From contig NZ_MRZJ01000011.1 in the NCBI RefSeq assembly GCF_002994445.1, positions 1 through 55,222 of the forward strand: 55,222 nucleotides of DNA, in the 5' to 3' direction. Below are positions 35,811 to 44,293 of the stretch, piece after piece. Both the position numbers and the translations under genes were made by a program. Numbering within the stretch: position 1 is the stretch's first letter; each line of letters opens with the position of its first letter. The notes below the pieces were generated by a model. It was not told where the DNA came from and ran no database searches. It saw only the letters and a list, made by a program, of their open reading frames with translations. This DNA comes from Staphylococcus simulans (GTDB taxonomy: Bacteria; Bacillota; Bacilli; Staphylococcales; Staphylococcaceae).

Positions 35811-35843
35811 GACTCGGCAGATGTAAAATCTGTCGAGTTTTTT
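35811..35843 (+). terminator. Terminator of putP
   Basis: ACTCGGCAGAT pairs with ATCTGTCGAGT (one G-U), followed by TTTTTTA. Confidence 0.88.
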
Positions 35844-35869
35844 ATATCCCAGGAAATAATGATAAGCAT

Positions 35870-35896
35870 TAAAAAGGCCCCGCCAAGAGGCAGGGC
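35870..35896 (-). terminator. Terminator of the acyl-CoA synthetase gene
   Basis: On the minus strand GCCCTGCC, TCTT loop, GGCGGGGC and then CTTTTT. Confidence 0.8.
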
Positions 35897-35907
35897 ATAT
35901 CATAAAG

Positions 35908-37497
35908 TTAATTTTGATTGTTTTCGTATTTTGCTTTTTCAGCATCACGTAATTCTACGCGGCGGATTTTGCCTGAGTTTGTTTTAGGCAATTCTTCCAC
36001 AAATTCGATAGCACGCGGATATTTATAAGGTGCGACATCGTATTTTACATAATTTTGAAGTTCTTTGACTAAGTCATCGCTTGCTTCATAACCGTCTTGC
36101 AAGATAATGAAGGCTTTAACAATATTACCGCGTAATTCATGTGGGCTTGCGACAACTGCACATTCTTTAACAGCCGGATGTTTGGTTAGTGAATCTTCAA
36201 CTTCGAAAGGTCCGATTGTATAACCAGAACTGATGATAATATCATCTTTACGGCCTTCAAACCAGAAGTAGCCGTCTTCATCAATTTTCGCTAAATCGCC
36301 TGTCATAAAGTAATTGCCGACAACACGTTCGCGTGTACGTTCTTGATCTTTAAAGTAACCTTTAAAGAGTGCAGGCAAGTCAACAGGTACTGCAATATTT
36401 CCGACTTCACCGACTTTTGCAAGATTGCCGTCATCGTCGATAATTGTTGTTTCACTGCCTGGGATGGCTTTGCCCATTGAACCTGGGCGGCCTTCTACGT
36501 CTTTAAGCAAGCCGATAAGCAAAGTACTTTCAGTTTGGCCGTAGCCGTCACGTACAGTAATATTGAAAGTATCTTGGAACTTTTCTACAACTTCTTGGTT
36601 CAGCGGTTCTCCGGCCGATACAGCGTCATGCAAGTGTGATAGGTCATATTGGCCTAAATCTTTGAGTTTCGCCATAATACGGTACTCAGTAGGCGTACAG
36701 CATAACACGTTGATTTTGTACTTCTCTAGCAGCTCTAAATAGATAGTGCCGTTGAAGCGTCCGTTGAATACAAATGCTGTGGCACCAGATGTCATTGTAG
36801 ATAAGAATGGACTCCAAACCCATTTTTGCCAACCAGGTGCTGCAGTAGCCCAAACAATGTCATCTTCTTTAATATTCAACCAGTGCTTCGGTGCCATTTG
36901 CATATGCGCATAGCCCCAACCATGCGTATGCACAACCGCTTTTGGATTGCCGGTTGTACCTGAAGTATACGGCAAGAATGCGACGTCATCACGCTTTGTT
37001 GGTGTGATTTCAAGTTCATCGCTCATTGCTTGTTTGCCGTCTTCGACGTTAATCCAATCCTCTTTATGTTCCCCAATGATGAACTTAGTCAAGTCATCAT
37101 ATTCTTTAACGCCTTCGAATTCGTCTGCACCTGAAGCGATAGATAATACAGCATCTACCTCACCGTGCGTAATACGGTATTGCAAATCTTTGGTTCTAAG
37201 CATCTCTGATGCTGGGATTAAAGCAACACCTAGTTTTAAGGCCGCAATATAGACTTCATATGTCTCGATACTGCGTTCCATTTTGATTAATAAGGTATCC
37301 CCTTTTTTCAAACCGTTTTCTTTAAATAAGTTGCCGATACGGTTTGCGCTTTTAATCAATTCTTTATAAGTAACTTTAGTAGTTTCACCTGCATTGTTTT
37401 CAAAGATAATTGCTAATTTAGATGGATCTTTCGCATACATTTCAATTTCTGAAACGATATTAAAATCCTCAGGTGCTACCAAATCGGGTTTATTCAT
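35908..37497 (-). CDS. AMP-forming acyl-CoA (acetate or branched-chain acid) synthetase
   Basis: A 529-residue ANL-superfamily enzyme that activates a short carboxylic acid with ATP and CoA. The P-loop YTSGTTGNPKAVVHTHG, the aromatic motif DGYGQTE, the hinge YFMTGDLAKIDEDGYFWFEGRKDD (split: TGDLAKIDEDGYF, EGRKDDII) and the catalytic Lys in KTNSGKIRR are all present. The N-terminus resembles the staphylococcal methylbutyryl/acyl-CoA synthetase MbcS more than classical AcsA, but I am not sure enough to give the symbol. ATG 37497 has AGGAGGAG upstream; the 23 extra residues before it are unlikely. A near-cre site lies at 37609-37622. Confidence 0.88.
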   Translation of the reverse strand: MNKPDLVAPEDFNIVSEIEMYAKDPSKLAIIFENNAGETTKVTYKELIKSANRIGNLFKENGLKKGDTLLIKMERSIETYEVYIAALKLGVALIPASEMLRTKDLQYRITHGEVDAVLSIASGADEFEGVKEYDDLTKFIIGEHKEDWINVEDGKQAMSDELEITPTKRDDVAFLPYTSGTTGNPKAVVHTHGWGYAHMQMAPKHWLNIKEDDIVWATAAPGWQKWVWSPFLSTMTSGATAFVFNGRFNGTIYLELLEKYKINVLCCTPTEYRIMAKLKDLGQYDLSHLHDAVSAGEPLNQEVVEKFQDTFNITVRDGYGQTESTLLIGLLKDVEGRPGSMGKAIPGSETTIIDDDGNLAKVGEVGNIAVPVDLPALFKGYFKDQERTRERVVGNYFMTGDLAKIDEDGYFWFEGRKDDIIISSGYTIGPFEVEDSLTKHPAVKECAVVASPHELRGNIVKAFIILQDGYEASDDLVKELQNYVKYDVAPYKYPRAIEFVEELPKTNSGKIRRVELRDAEKAKYENNQN

Positions 37498-37608
37498 TTT
37501 TACTCCTCCTAACACTAACGCACGTTTCCATGATTTTGGAAATAGAATACTTCTCCATTCTATCAATCTTCAGCTTATAAGATAAGCAAAGCACCTTTTA
37601 TTTTACTT

Positions 37609-37622
37609 AGAAAACGCTTTCC
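37609..37622. promoter_or_regulatory. Near-consensus cre site (CcpA)
   Basis: AGAAAACGCTTTCC matches 12 of 14 positions of TGWAANCGNTNWCA. It is 112 bp upstream of the acyl-CoA synthetase start, a position that suits roadblock repression by CcpA. Confidence 0.55.
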
Positions 37623-37785
37623 TAACGTATTTTTATTGTCCTATATCCTTATATGAGTAATGTTATAATCTATTTGAATATAAATAGAAATGATTAGGAT
37701 TATCTCAGAAAATAATTATTGTTTGAATTCGACTAATAAGGAAGGTTCTCAAAATATGTAAGTCAAAAAGCTGTTTTCATACAAA

Positions 37786-37815
37786 GAAGACACCCTCATA
37801 AAGAGGGTGTGCAGT
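37786..37815 (-). terminator. Terminator of nhaC
   Basis: ACACCCTC pairs with GAGGGTGT (five-base loop), followed on the minus strand by CTTCTTTG. Confidence 0.75.
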
Positions 37816-37853
37816 TATAGTTATTGTATTAATTCGAAATATTTCGATAATTA

Positions 37854-39341
37854 TTATGCTAAATTCGTATCGTTAGGCAAGACCGCTTTCTTTTTTCCAG
37901 CATCCGCACGCTTGTCCTTAGGCAATTTCACAATCTTGAAGCCAGTGTATGCGAAGATGACAGAAATGATCGGTACTAAATAGTTTAAAATCGCAAATGG
38001 TGCATATTCCATAACACCGACGCCTAATGTCGAAGCGATGAAAACACCGCAAGTGTTCCAAGGTACGAAGACAGAAGTCAGTGTGCCGCCGTCTTCTAAT
38101 GCACGTGATAAGTTTTTCGGATGCAACCCTTTTTCATTGAATGTTTTCGCATACATACGTCCTGGTACAATGATTGAAATGTATTGTTCAGAACAAGTGA
38201 AGTTGGTACCGATACAAGATAAAATAACTGAAGTTAACAGAGAACCTGTATTCTTTGCCCAACGTAAAATGATACTGATTAATGAATCCAGCATACCTGA
38301 GTATTCCAAGACCCCACCAAAAGTCATCGCAACTAATGTTAATGAAATGGTATAGAACATAGATTCTAAACCGCCGCGGTTAAAGAGTTCATCTACCATT
38401 TTATTACCAGACTCCATTGTATAGCCTGTTTGCAGCGCTGTCAGTGCTTCTATTAAAGAACCGCCTTGTACAAAGATTTGTGCAAAGAAACCTAAGATAA
38501 TACCGGCACAAATCGCTGGAATTGCGGGTACCTTCAACATAACTAGAATAATTACTGCTAATGGAATCAATAATAACCATGGTGAAATCAAGAATTGATC
38601 TTGCATTGTAGTAAGGATTTTATTGATATTTTTCGGATTAAAGTTTTTATTTCCGTATTGCATACCGATAAAGAAGAATGCGACAACAGAAATCAGCAAC
38701 GCAGGTATTGTTGTAAACATCATGTGTTTAATATGTTCGAATAAATCTACTTTTGTCAGTCCTGATGCTAAGTTCGTCGTATCTGATAGAGGACTCATCT
38801 TATCACCGAAGTATGAACCGGAAATGACTGCCCCGGCAACCATTCCAGGATTGATTCCCATACTCATACCAATCCCCATAGAAGCAACCCCCACAGTTGC
38901 CATGGTAGACCAAGAACTTCCGATGGCCAGTGCGACAATACCGCAAAGCAGTACAACGACCGCTAAGAAGAATCTCGGATCAATTAATTGCAATCCGTAA
39001 TAAATCATTGTCGCAACCACACCGCTGCCGATCCAAGAACCGATAATCAAGCCGACTAAGATGATGATGACAATCGCAGGCAATGCGTGTCTGATCCCCT
39101 TATACATCATCTGCTCGACGTCTTCGAATTTATAACCATGCAGCATGGTTACCCCAATCGCAACCGCTGTCCCAATCATAAGCGGTATATGCGGTTCTTT
39201 CTTTAAGACTGCTACAGTAAATAGCATGACTGCAATCATCAAGCCTAAAGTGAATAATGATGGCCAAATACCAATGGGCTTTTTCTCTTTTTCTTCAACA
39301 ACTTGTCCATTTTTCTCTTCTCCTTGCATAACATCAACCAC
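37854..39341 (-). CDS. nhaC: Na+/H+ antiporter NhaC family
   Basis: A 495-residue membrane protein with about 11-12 segments and a short charged N-terminal tail. NhaC-family blocks are IGSSWSTMATVGVASMGIG, GAVISGSYFGDKMSPLSDTTNLAS and FTCSEQYISIIVPGRMY. The Asp residues in SYFGDKMSPLSD are the likely ion-coupling residues. Relatives exchange Na+/H+ or malate/lactate. GTG 39341 and ATG 39329 are both possible: AAAAGGGG stands one or 13 bases before them. A perfect cre site overlaps the -35 box, so carbon catabolite repression is expected; that would also suit an organic-acid antiporter. Confidence 0.88.
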   Translation of the reverse strand: MVDVMQGEEKNGQVVEEKEKKPIGIWPSLFTLGLMIAVMLFTVAVLKKEPHIPLMIGTAVAIGVTMLHGYKFEDVEQMMYKGIRHALPAIVIIILVGLIIGSWIGSGVVATMIYYGLQLIDPRFFLAVVVLLCGIVALAIGSSWSTMATVGVASMGIGMSMGINPGMVAGAVISGSYFGDKMSPLSDTTNLASGLTKVDLFEHIKHMMFTTIPALLISVVAFFFIGMQYGNKNFNPKNINKILTTMQDQFLISPWLLLIPLAVIILVMLKVPAIPAICAGIILGFFAQIFVQGGSLIEALTALQTGYTMESGNKMVDELFNRGGLESMFYTISLTLVAMTFGGVLEYSGMLDSLISIILRWAKNTGSLLTSVILSCIGTNFTCSEQYISIIVPGRMYAKTFNEKGLHPKNLSRALEDGGTLTSVFVPWNTCGVFIASTLGVGVMEYAPFAILNYLVPIISVIFAYTGFKIVKLPKDKRADAGKKKAVLPNDTNLA

Positions 39342-39364
39342 GCCCCTTTTATATCTTTAGTGTC

Positions 39365-39393
39365 ATAATACATAAATTTGAAATCGCTTTCAA
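39365..39393 (-). promoter_or_regulatory. nhaC promoter
   Basis: Minus-strand TTGAAA (39388-39393), 17-bp spacer, TATTAT (39365-39370), placing the start site about 20 bp before the coding region. Confidence 0.7.
39379..39392. promoter_or_regulatory. Perfect cre site (CcpA) over the nhaC -35 box
   Basis: TGAAATCGCTTTCA matches TGWAANCGNTNWCA at every position. It covers the -35 hexamer and part of the spacer, so CcpA binding should exclude RNA polymerase. Confidence 0.8.
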
Positions 39394-39401
39394 CACTAAT
39401 A

Positions 39402-39418
39402 TGGCAAGGCAATTGCCA
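39402..39418. promoter_or_regulatory. Inverted repeat TGGCAA-N5-TTGCCA upstream of nhaC
   Basis: Perfect 6-bp arms directly upstream of the -35 box, a position suited to an activator. The binding protein is unknown. Confidence 0.5.
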
Positions 39419-39748
39419 CTTTAAGACAAGTGTTTGTATTTTTAGGGAAAACACTGTCATTTCACAAAACGCTAGAAAGCTAGTTATATCAAGTGTTTTG
39501 ATAATTCTGACAAATTGAAAATTGAATGAATTTGACACCGTTTTAAGTGCTGAAAAAAATTAAAATTATTTTTGATGTGTTCATAGCACTTTGAGCATTA
39601 TTACAACATTTAAGATTTATGTAAACATGGTTTTGTATCTGCTTCCGCTTATTTCATAACTTCTCTAATTATTATTAATTCAGATTCATATATTTCCGTA
39701 AAAAAATATGATTATTTAGTGTCACAACGGAAAGAATATTATTAATAG

Positions 39749-39768
39749 GAATAATCTTGGGATTATTC
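39749..39768. promoter_or_regulatory. Perfect inverted repeat GAATAATC-N4-GATTATTC
   Basis: Eight-bp arms and a TTGG spacer, 68 bp before the first PGA hydrolase ATG. It could be an operator or a leader hairpin. Confidence 0.55.
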
Positions 39769-39835
39769 TTAGATGTAGGAAAACAAAGGAGCAGCGTTAT
39801 AAGTAACAATTTCAAATGACAAAGGGGAGTTGTCT

Positions 39836-40558
39836 ATGACAAAGACGTTAAAAAATCCATTGGTAGTATTGGCAGGTGCAGTAGCGGCGATTGTTATCGG
39901 TATAATATTGCTTGCACCTTCTAATGCAGGCGCAGCGGATCGTTATCAATCGATGACAGAATTACAGCAGCAAACACAAGAAGGTGTAGATTGGCAGATA
40001 GATACGAAACAAGGGACAAATGACACAGTCATTGTGGCACCGCACGGCGGTGGTATTGAACCAGGTACAAGTCAAATTGCAGAAGAAGTAGCAAATAAAA
40101 ACAATGCAAGTTATTATTCATTCCAAGGTATCAGACCGACGAATAATAAAGAATTGCATGTCACTTCTATTCATTATGATGAACCGAAAGCACAAGAAAT
40201 GGTGAATCAATCTCAAAGAACAGTCACAATCCATAAAACAGCGCGCTCAGGCAATGATATTTATGTAGGCGGACGTGATGCACAATTACGCAACAATATT
40301 TCACAATCTCTTACTCAAAGAGGATTCGATGTTGCGCCTGCGACTGGTAATATTGCGGGACAAAGTTTAAATAATATTACCAATCAGAATCAGCAGCAAG
40401 CAGGTGTACAGATTGAATTGAATAATCAGTTTGCCAACAAGTTCTTCAAAAACGGCAATGTCTTCCGACCTGAACGTGAAAATCCTGAAAACTATACTCA
40501 GCAAATGCATTCATTTGCGGATGGTGTTAATGAAGGATTGAATCAGTCTCAACAATAA
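39836..40558 (+). CDS. Poly-gamma-glutamate hydrolase family protein, secreted (PghP-like), copy 1
   Basis: A 240-residue protein from ATG 39836, with AAAGGGGAG six bases before. The N-terminus is a signal peptide (VVLAGAVAAIVIGIILLAP, NAGA cleavage site near residue 34). The mature domain matches the Zn-dependent PGA hydrolase family known from Bacillus phage PghP: APHGGGIEPGT, TSIHYDEP, TVTIHKTA and GVQIELNNQF, whose His and Glu residues are the likely metal and catalytic residues. It would cut gamma-linked glutamate polymers outside the cell. A paralogue follows after a hairpin, and the cap biosynthesis operon is convergent downstream. Confidence 0.88.
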   Translation: MTKTLKNPLVVLAGAVAAIVIGIILLAPSNAGAADRYQSMTELQQQTQEGVDWQIDTKQGTNDTVIVAPHGGGIEPGTSQIAEEVANKNNASYYSFQGIRPTNNKELHVTSIHYDEPKAQEMVNQSQRTVTIHKTARSGNDIYVGGRDAQLRNNISQSLTQRGFDVAPATGNIAGQSLNNITNQNQQQAGVQIELNNQFANKFFKNGNVFRPERENPENYTQQMHSFADGVNEGLNQSQQ

Positions 40559-40563
40559 GAAGA

Positions 40564-40610
40564 ACATGTAAAAGCAGTGTGTTGTCATCAGCACGCTGCT
40601 TTTACATATA
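40564..40610 (+). terminator. Hairpin between the two PGA hydrolase genes
   Basis: ATGTAAAAGCAG pairs with CTGCTTTTACAT, extended by GTGT/GCAC, a stem of about 15 bp. The T-run is weak, so it may only partly end transcription. Confidence 0.75.
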
Positions 40611-40748
40611 TTAAGGAAAATACAAAAATCAATTGCCTCAATCATGTCTCAAATGAACCTGCTTAGACAGTCTTATAATTCTTGTGCCGAAAAATTGAGA
40701 CGTGTATCATGGGCAGTAACTGAAATTATGAGCAAGGGGGCAAGGCGT

Positions 40749-41480
40749 ATGACCAATCACGCCTACATAAAAGGGATTGCCGCAGCGGTGTTAGTCATCG
40801 GCATCATCGTGATTATTATCGTGATGGTGTTGTCGTATACTTCTCATACAGGATGTGCCGCTGATAAATACAATTCCATGACAGATCTTAAAAGTGATAC
40901 TGAGGAATGCAAAGATTGGGAGATAGAAACACGCAATGAAACCAATCCGACGGTAATTGCGGCGATACACGGCGGCGGTATCGAACCGGGAACGACTGAA
41001 ATCGCAAGAGAACTTGCTGATCAAACAGGTTCTGGTTTCTATTCATTCAGAGGTATACGTTATGAAAATAACCGAGACTTGCATGTCACAGCTATTCATT
41101 ACGATGAGCCGAAAGCACAAAAGATGATCAGACAATCTGAACGTACCATTACTATTCATAAAGCAAGCTTGAGCGACAGCGATGTCTATATCGGTGGGCG
41201 CGACATAGCATTAAGAAACCGCATTGCACGTGTTTTATCTGAGAGAGGTATCTCAGTCACAAGAGCAGAAGGGAAGCTTGGCGGTAAGAACCCTCATAAT
41301 ATCGTGAACCAAAATAAAAATCGTGCAGGGGTCCAAATGGAATTATCCAACCAATTTGTCAGAAACTTTTTCAAAGACGGCGATATGTCTAAAGCATCCA
41401 GAGAAGATTCAGACAACTGGACGTCTAACTTCTATGAATTTATTGACGGTATGGATGAAGCATTGAATGAAAATGAATAA
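40749..41480 (+). CDS. Poly-gamma-glutamate hydrolase family protein, membrane-anchored, copy 2
   Basis: A 243-residue paralogue of the gene before it. ATG 40749 is chosen because AAGGGGG stands eleven bases upstream and the 35 residues before it have no family match. The N-terminus is a long membrane segment (AAVLVIGIIVIIIVMVLSY) without a clear cleavage site, so the protein probably stays anchored facing out. The same motifs recur: IHGGGIEPGT, TAIHYDEPKAQ, TITIHKAS and GVQMELSNQF. A Cys pair (TGCAAD and EECKDW) absent from copy 1 could form a disulfide. It likely trims PGA at the cell surface. Confidence 0.88.
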   Translation: MTNHAYIKGIAAAVLVIGIIVIIIVMVLSYTSHTGCAADKYNSMTDLKSDTEECKDWEIETRNETNPTVIAAIHGGGIEPGTTEIARELADQTGSGFYSFRGIRYENNRDLHVTAIHYDEPKAQKMIRQSERTITIHKASLSDSDVYIGGRDIALRNRIARVLSERGISVTRAEGKLGGKNPHNIVNQNKNRAGVQMELSNQFVRNFFKDGDMSKASREDSDNWTSNFYEFIDGMDEALNENE

Positions 41481-41483
41481 TGA

Positions 41484-41536
41484 AAAAAGAGCAGTGAAGC
41501 TTCGTTAATAAACAAAGCGGCACTGCTCTTTTTAGT
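41484..41536. terminator. Bidirectional terminator between PGA hydrolases and the yfhO/cap operon
   Basis: AAAAAGAGCAGTG (41484-41496) pairs with CACTGCTCTTTTT (41521-41533), an almost perfect 13-bp stem with U-runs on both strands. Confidence 0.9.
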
Positions 41537-41539
41537 CGG

Positions 41540-44158
41540 TTAATCTTGAGGATAAGGCTTAACCTTTTTATAAACAAAACGTGTAAAGAAGATAGAAAGG
41601 ATAATACCAGCTAAACTGATGAATAATAATAGGTAGAGATGGGGCGGTGTGTAAGACAGTTCAATCTGTTTTTGTCCCTTCTTAACAGGAATGACAGTTT
41701 GAATACCGTTGCCTTTTTTAACTTCCACTTCTTTTCCATCAGCTTTGGCTTTCATCCCTTTTTTATAAGGTGTCGGTACAACGAGATAGCCTTTATCATT
41801 TTTGTCTTTAGTGAATCGATAACCATGATTGGTTTGTTTAATTTTAACTTTATCTACCTCTTTAGCGGCAGATTTCAATGTGTCGTAGTCTTCGCCGTAA
41901 ACGCCTTTTAATTGATATTTGTACTTGCCTTTTTGCAGGTTCAATCGTACTTTATCGTCGGCTTTTACGCGAATCGTAATCGGATTGACGACACGGCGGT
42001 AAGAGTAGTTGAGTGAAGAACGTTGTTGTCTGGCTTCATTCAATTTCACTTTGTGTGGCTTGTCTGGTGATTTTAATTCCAGTTCCATCTCGAAATACAA
42101 GTCTTTGTATTTGTTTTTAATGTTATCAGGGACTTCATAATCAATACCGCCGTTTTTCTCTTTAACGTGCAGTGTATGGTCATCTGGTTCCCAATCTGCA
42201 TCATCGGACTGTTCTTTGATATCGTCTTTTAAGTTAACATTATGTTCGATGTCTGATGTGGTTGTCTTAGGGTGGTCTAACACAACACCTTTTAACATTG
42301 CATGTTCACGGTCAATCGGTGTTTTCAGTGATTGTTTATCATACACTTTATCTGTGATGTGTGTGGCTGGATAATCAATGGTGCTTTCGGAATGTTTGTA
42401 TTTATTTTCATTGCCTTCGATGACTTTCTTCGTTTTGAAGCCGTAAGGCATGGTGTTGTCAGGCGGATTCTTGAAGCGGTCTTGTACATTCCATAGTGCC
42501 ATTAAGTTGGCGCGATTCCCTAAGAAGCGGTGATTACTGTTCTTATCAATCGGTTGCTGAATCTGCATGATATTATCGTAATAGTCCAAGACATCTCCGT
42601 TGAATAAGCTTGAATATAAAGCTACGCCTCTAAAGCCGTAAATCAATGGAGAGTTCTGTGCTGAGAATGAAAGGTATTCAATACGGCTGAACGGATCTTT
42701 AGTTTTCTGTAGATGATCAAACTGCTTTTGAAGCTTTTCGCTGTTGTAATTATCTTTCTCCATAGAGGCGATAGGGCGTTCATAAATGTCCATATGTGTA
42801 TCATGATAGTTCTTTATCATTACAGCTTGCTGGATAAAGATTAAGCCAATCATGATATAAGGTGTATATTTCATGGACAACAGTTCTTTGTTTTGAAGCA
42901 AGACATACATAAACAGCATGATAATGAAAGTTGCGATCATAAAGCTGTTATCGCCATCATAGTTGGTGAACATATACAGCATACCGCAAACACATAATGC
43001 AGAAGTGATGACAAATTGCTTAATCGACACTTCAGCTAAATGCTTCATGAATAACGCAATGAGCAAACTGGATGAGAACCCTAACAGATAGATCCATCTT
43101 CTGGCTGGTAAGGAAAAGCCGTTAAAGAAACTATCGAAATAAGGGGTTAATGAACCAATCAGCATAATCCAAGTGACAATCGCAGATAAGCGATAGAAAT
43201 AATATTTATATAAGTTGAATGCACATAGTGCAACAAAGGTAAGCATTGAAATCGTGATATAGAAACCATCTGAAAAGATATGGTATTTCTCTTGGAAATC
43301 AATGAACCACGAGAGTTTTAAATTAGGATTGATTTGTCGGTCATTAGCCATGACACCTGAAACGCCTGTGTAAAAGCCGACGATACTGACCATTAAACTG
43401 AGTACAGCCGCAACAGCTAATACATAAACCTTTTGTACACGATTGACCACATCTTTTCGATAAGGCCAAATGATACGATAAAGGAAATAGAAACCTAATG
43501 TAATGAACTCATAATAACTGAAATAGAAATTAGAGAATAAAGTCAGTGCGACTGCAATAATAAATAATCCGATTTTACGTTCTCGAAAGAAACGTTCCAT
43601 CCCTAATAGAGATAGGGGGAAGAATATTAATACATCTCCGTAAAATGACCACGTAAAGTTGAAGTAAATAGTTACGACAGAGATGGCATACATTAAAGTC
43701 GCGCAAATTGCGATTGTTCTTTTGTTGATAAGATATCTGAATAAGTAGTAACTGACCGCAACGGTTAAGAAGACACGAATATAACATAAGAAAATTTGCG
43801 TGCCTGCCCAAAACTTGATGTCATGTGTCGGCAGGTGAAAGAGCTGTTCGCCTATCCAAATGAAAAAGAAATAAATCAACATAATCGGTGATGTCGCATA
43901 GTAATAGGATAAACTCTTAGTATAATCACCGCCTAAACCAAATGACACATCATAGAAACTTCTAAAGTGTGTATATTGATGATACAAATACTTCTGAAAA
44001 GGAATTAACTGTGAAAATCCATCGCCTTTACCAGCAAAAGCCAGCCCTTTTGAAAATGAGTTGATGAAAAAAGGAATAAAGATGATGGTGGTCAGTGCTA
44101 AACTGGCCAGCAAGATTGCGAGCAATCGCAATGCCTTAGTTTTATGATCTTGTGAAAT
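41540..44158 (-). CDS. yfhO: YfhO-family membrane glycosyltransferase (GT-C type)
   Basis: A protein of about 870 residues: roughly 12 membrane segments in the first 500, then a soluble extracytoplasmic domain (about 500-850) and a final membrane segment. The first loop GKGDGFSQLIPFQKYLYHQ is the YfhO hallmark. YfhO adds glycosyl groups to teichoic acids or other surface polymers from lipid-linked sugars. The start is uncertain: ATG 44227 is in frame but lies inside a hairpin resembling a terminator. The strong AAAGGAGGT at 44168-44176 is followed by ATC 44164 and ATT 44158 but by no ATG, GTG or TTG at suitable distance. I give the ATT as the 5' limit. Confidence 0.85.
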   Translation of the reverse strand: MSQDHKTKALRLLAILLASLALTTIIFIPFFINSFSKGLAFAGKGDGFSQLIPFQKYLYHQYTHFRSFYDVSFGLGGDYTKSLSYYYATSPIMLIYFFFIWIGEQLFHLPTHDIKFWAGTQIFLCYIRVFLTVAVSYYLFRYLINKRTIAICATLMYAISVVTIYFNFTWSFYGDVLIFFPLSLLGMERFFRERKIGLFIIAVALTLFSNFYFSYYEFITLGFYFLYRIIWPYRKDVVNRVQKVYVLAVAAVLSLMVSIVGFYTGVSGVMANDRQINPNLKLSWFIDFQEKYHIFSDGFYITISMLTFVALCAFNLYKYYFYRLSAIVTWIMLIGSLTPYFDSFFNGFSLPARRWIYLLGFSSSLLIALFMKHLAEVSIKQFVITSALCVCGMLYMFTNYDGDNSFMIATFIIMLFMYVLLQNKELLSMKYTPYIMIGLIFIQQAVMIKNYHDTHMDIYERPIASMEKDNYNSEKLQKQFDHLQKTKDPFSRIEYLSFSAQNSPLIYGFRGVALYSSLFNGDVLDYYDNIMQIQQPIDKNSNHRFLGNRANLMALWNVQDRFKNPPDNTMPYGFKTKKVIEGNENKYKHSESTIDYPATHITDKVYDKQSLKTPIDREHAMLKGVVLDHPKTTTSDIEHNVNLKDDIKEQSDDADWEPDDHTLHVKEKNGGIDYEVPDNIKNKYKDLYFEMELELKSPDKPHKVKLNEARQQRSSLNYSYRRVVNPITIRVKADDKVRLNLQKGKYKYQLKGVYGEDYDTLKSAAKEVDKVKIKQTNHGYRFTKDKNDKGYLVVPTPYKKGMKAKADGKEVEVKKGNGIQTVIPVKKGQKQIELSYTPPHLYLLLFISLAGIILSIFFTRFVYKKVKPYPQD

Positions 44159-44176
44159 GGCGATGCTACCTCCTTT

Positions 44177-44237
44177 AAAATAAAAGAAGCGAGGTATGAG
44201 ATACAATCTTGCCATTGCTTTACTCATTGCCTCGCTT
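44177..44237 (-). terminator. Terminator-like hairpin between capD and yfhO
   Basis: On the minus strand AAGCGAGG (44230-44237) plus ATGAG pair with CTCAT and CCTCGCTT (44187-44194), followed by CTTTTATTTT. The in-frame ATG 44227 is inside it. Confidence 0.65.
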
Positions 44238-44293
44238 GCTTTTTGTACATAATCAGGTGGGAGAGGGCGGAAAGTCCCGCCGTCTTTTGCACC

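Larger units (their letters stand above)
37498..37853. other. Intergenic region between acyl-CoA synthetase and nhaC
   Basis: About 355 bp, no gene. It holds the nhaC terminator (37789-37811), AT-rich promoter sequence around 37640-37690, and a near-cre site (37609-37622) in the synthetase leader. Confidence 0.6.
39342..39835. other. Divergent regulatory region, nhaC and PGA hydrolase
   Basis: About 490 bp without a gene. The nhaC side holds promoter, cre and a TGGCAA/TTGCCA repeat. The hydrolase side holds a perfect inverted repeat (39749-39768) and AAAGGGGAG at 39821. The middle is AT-rich with no visible structure. Confidence 0.6.
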
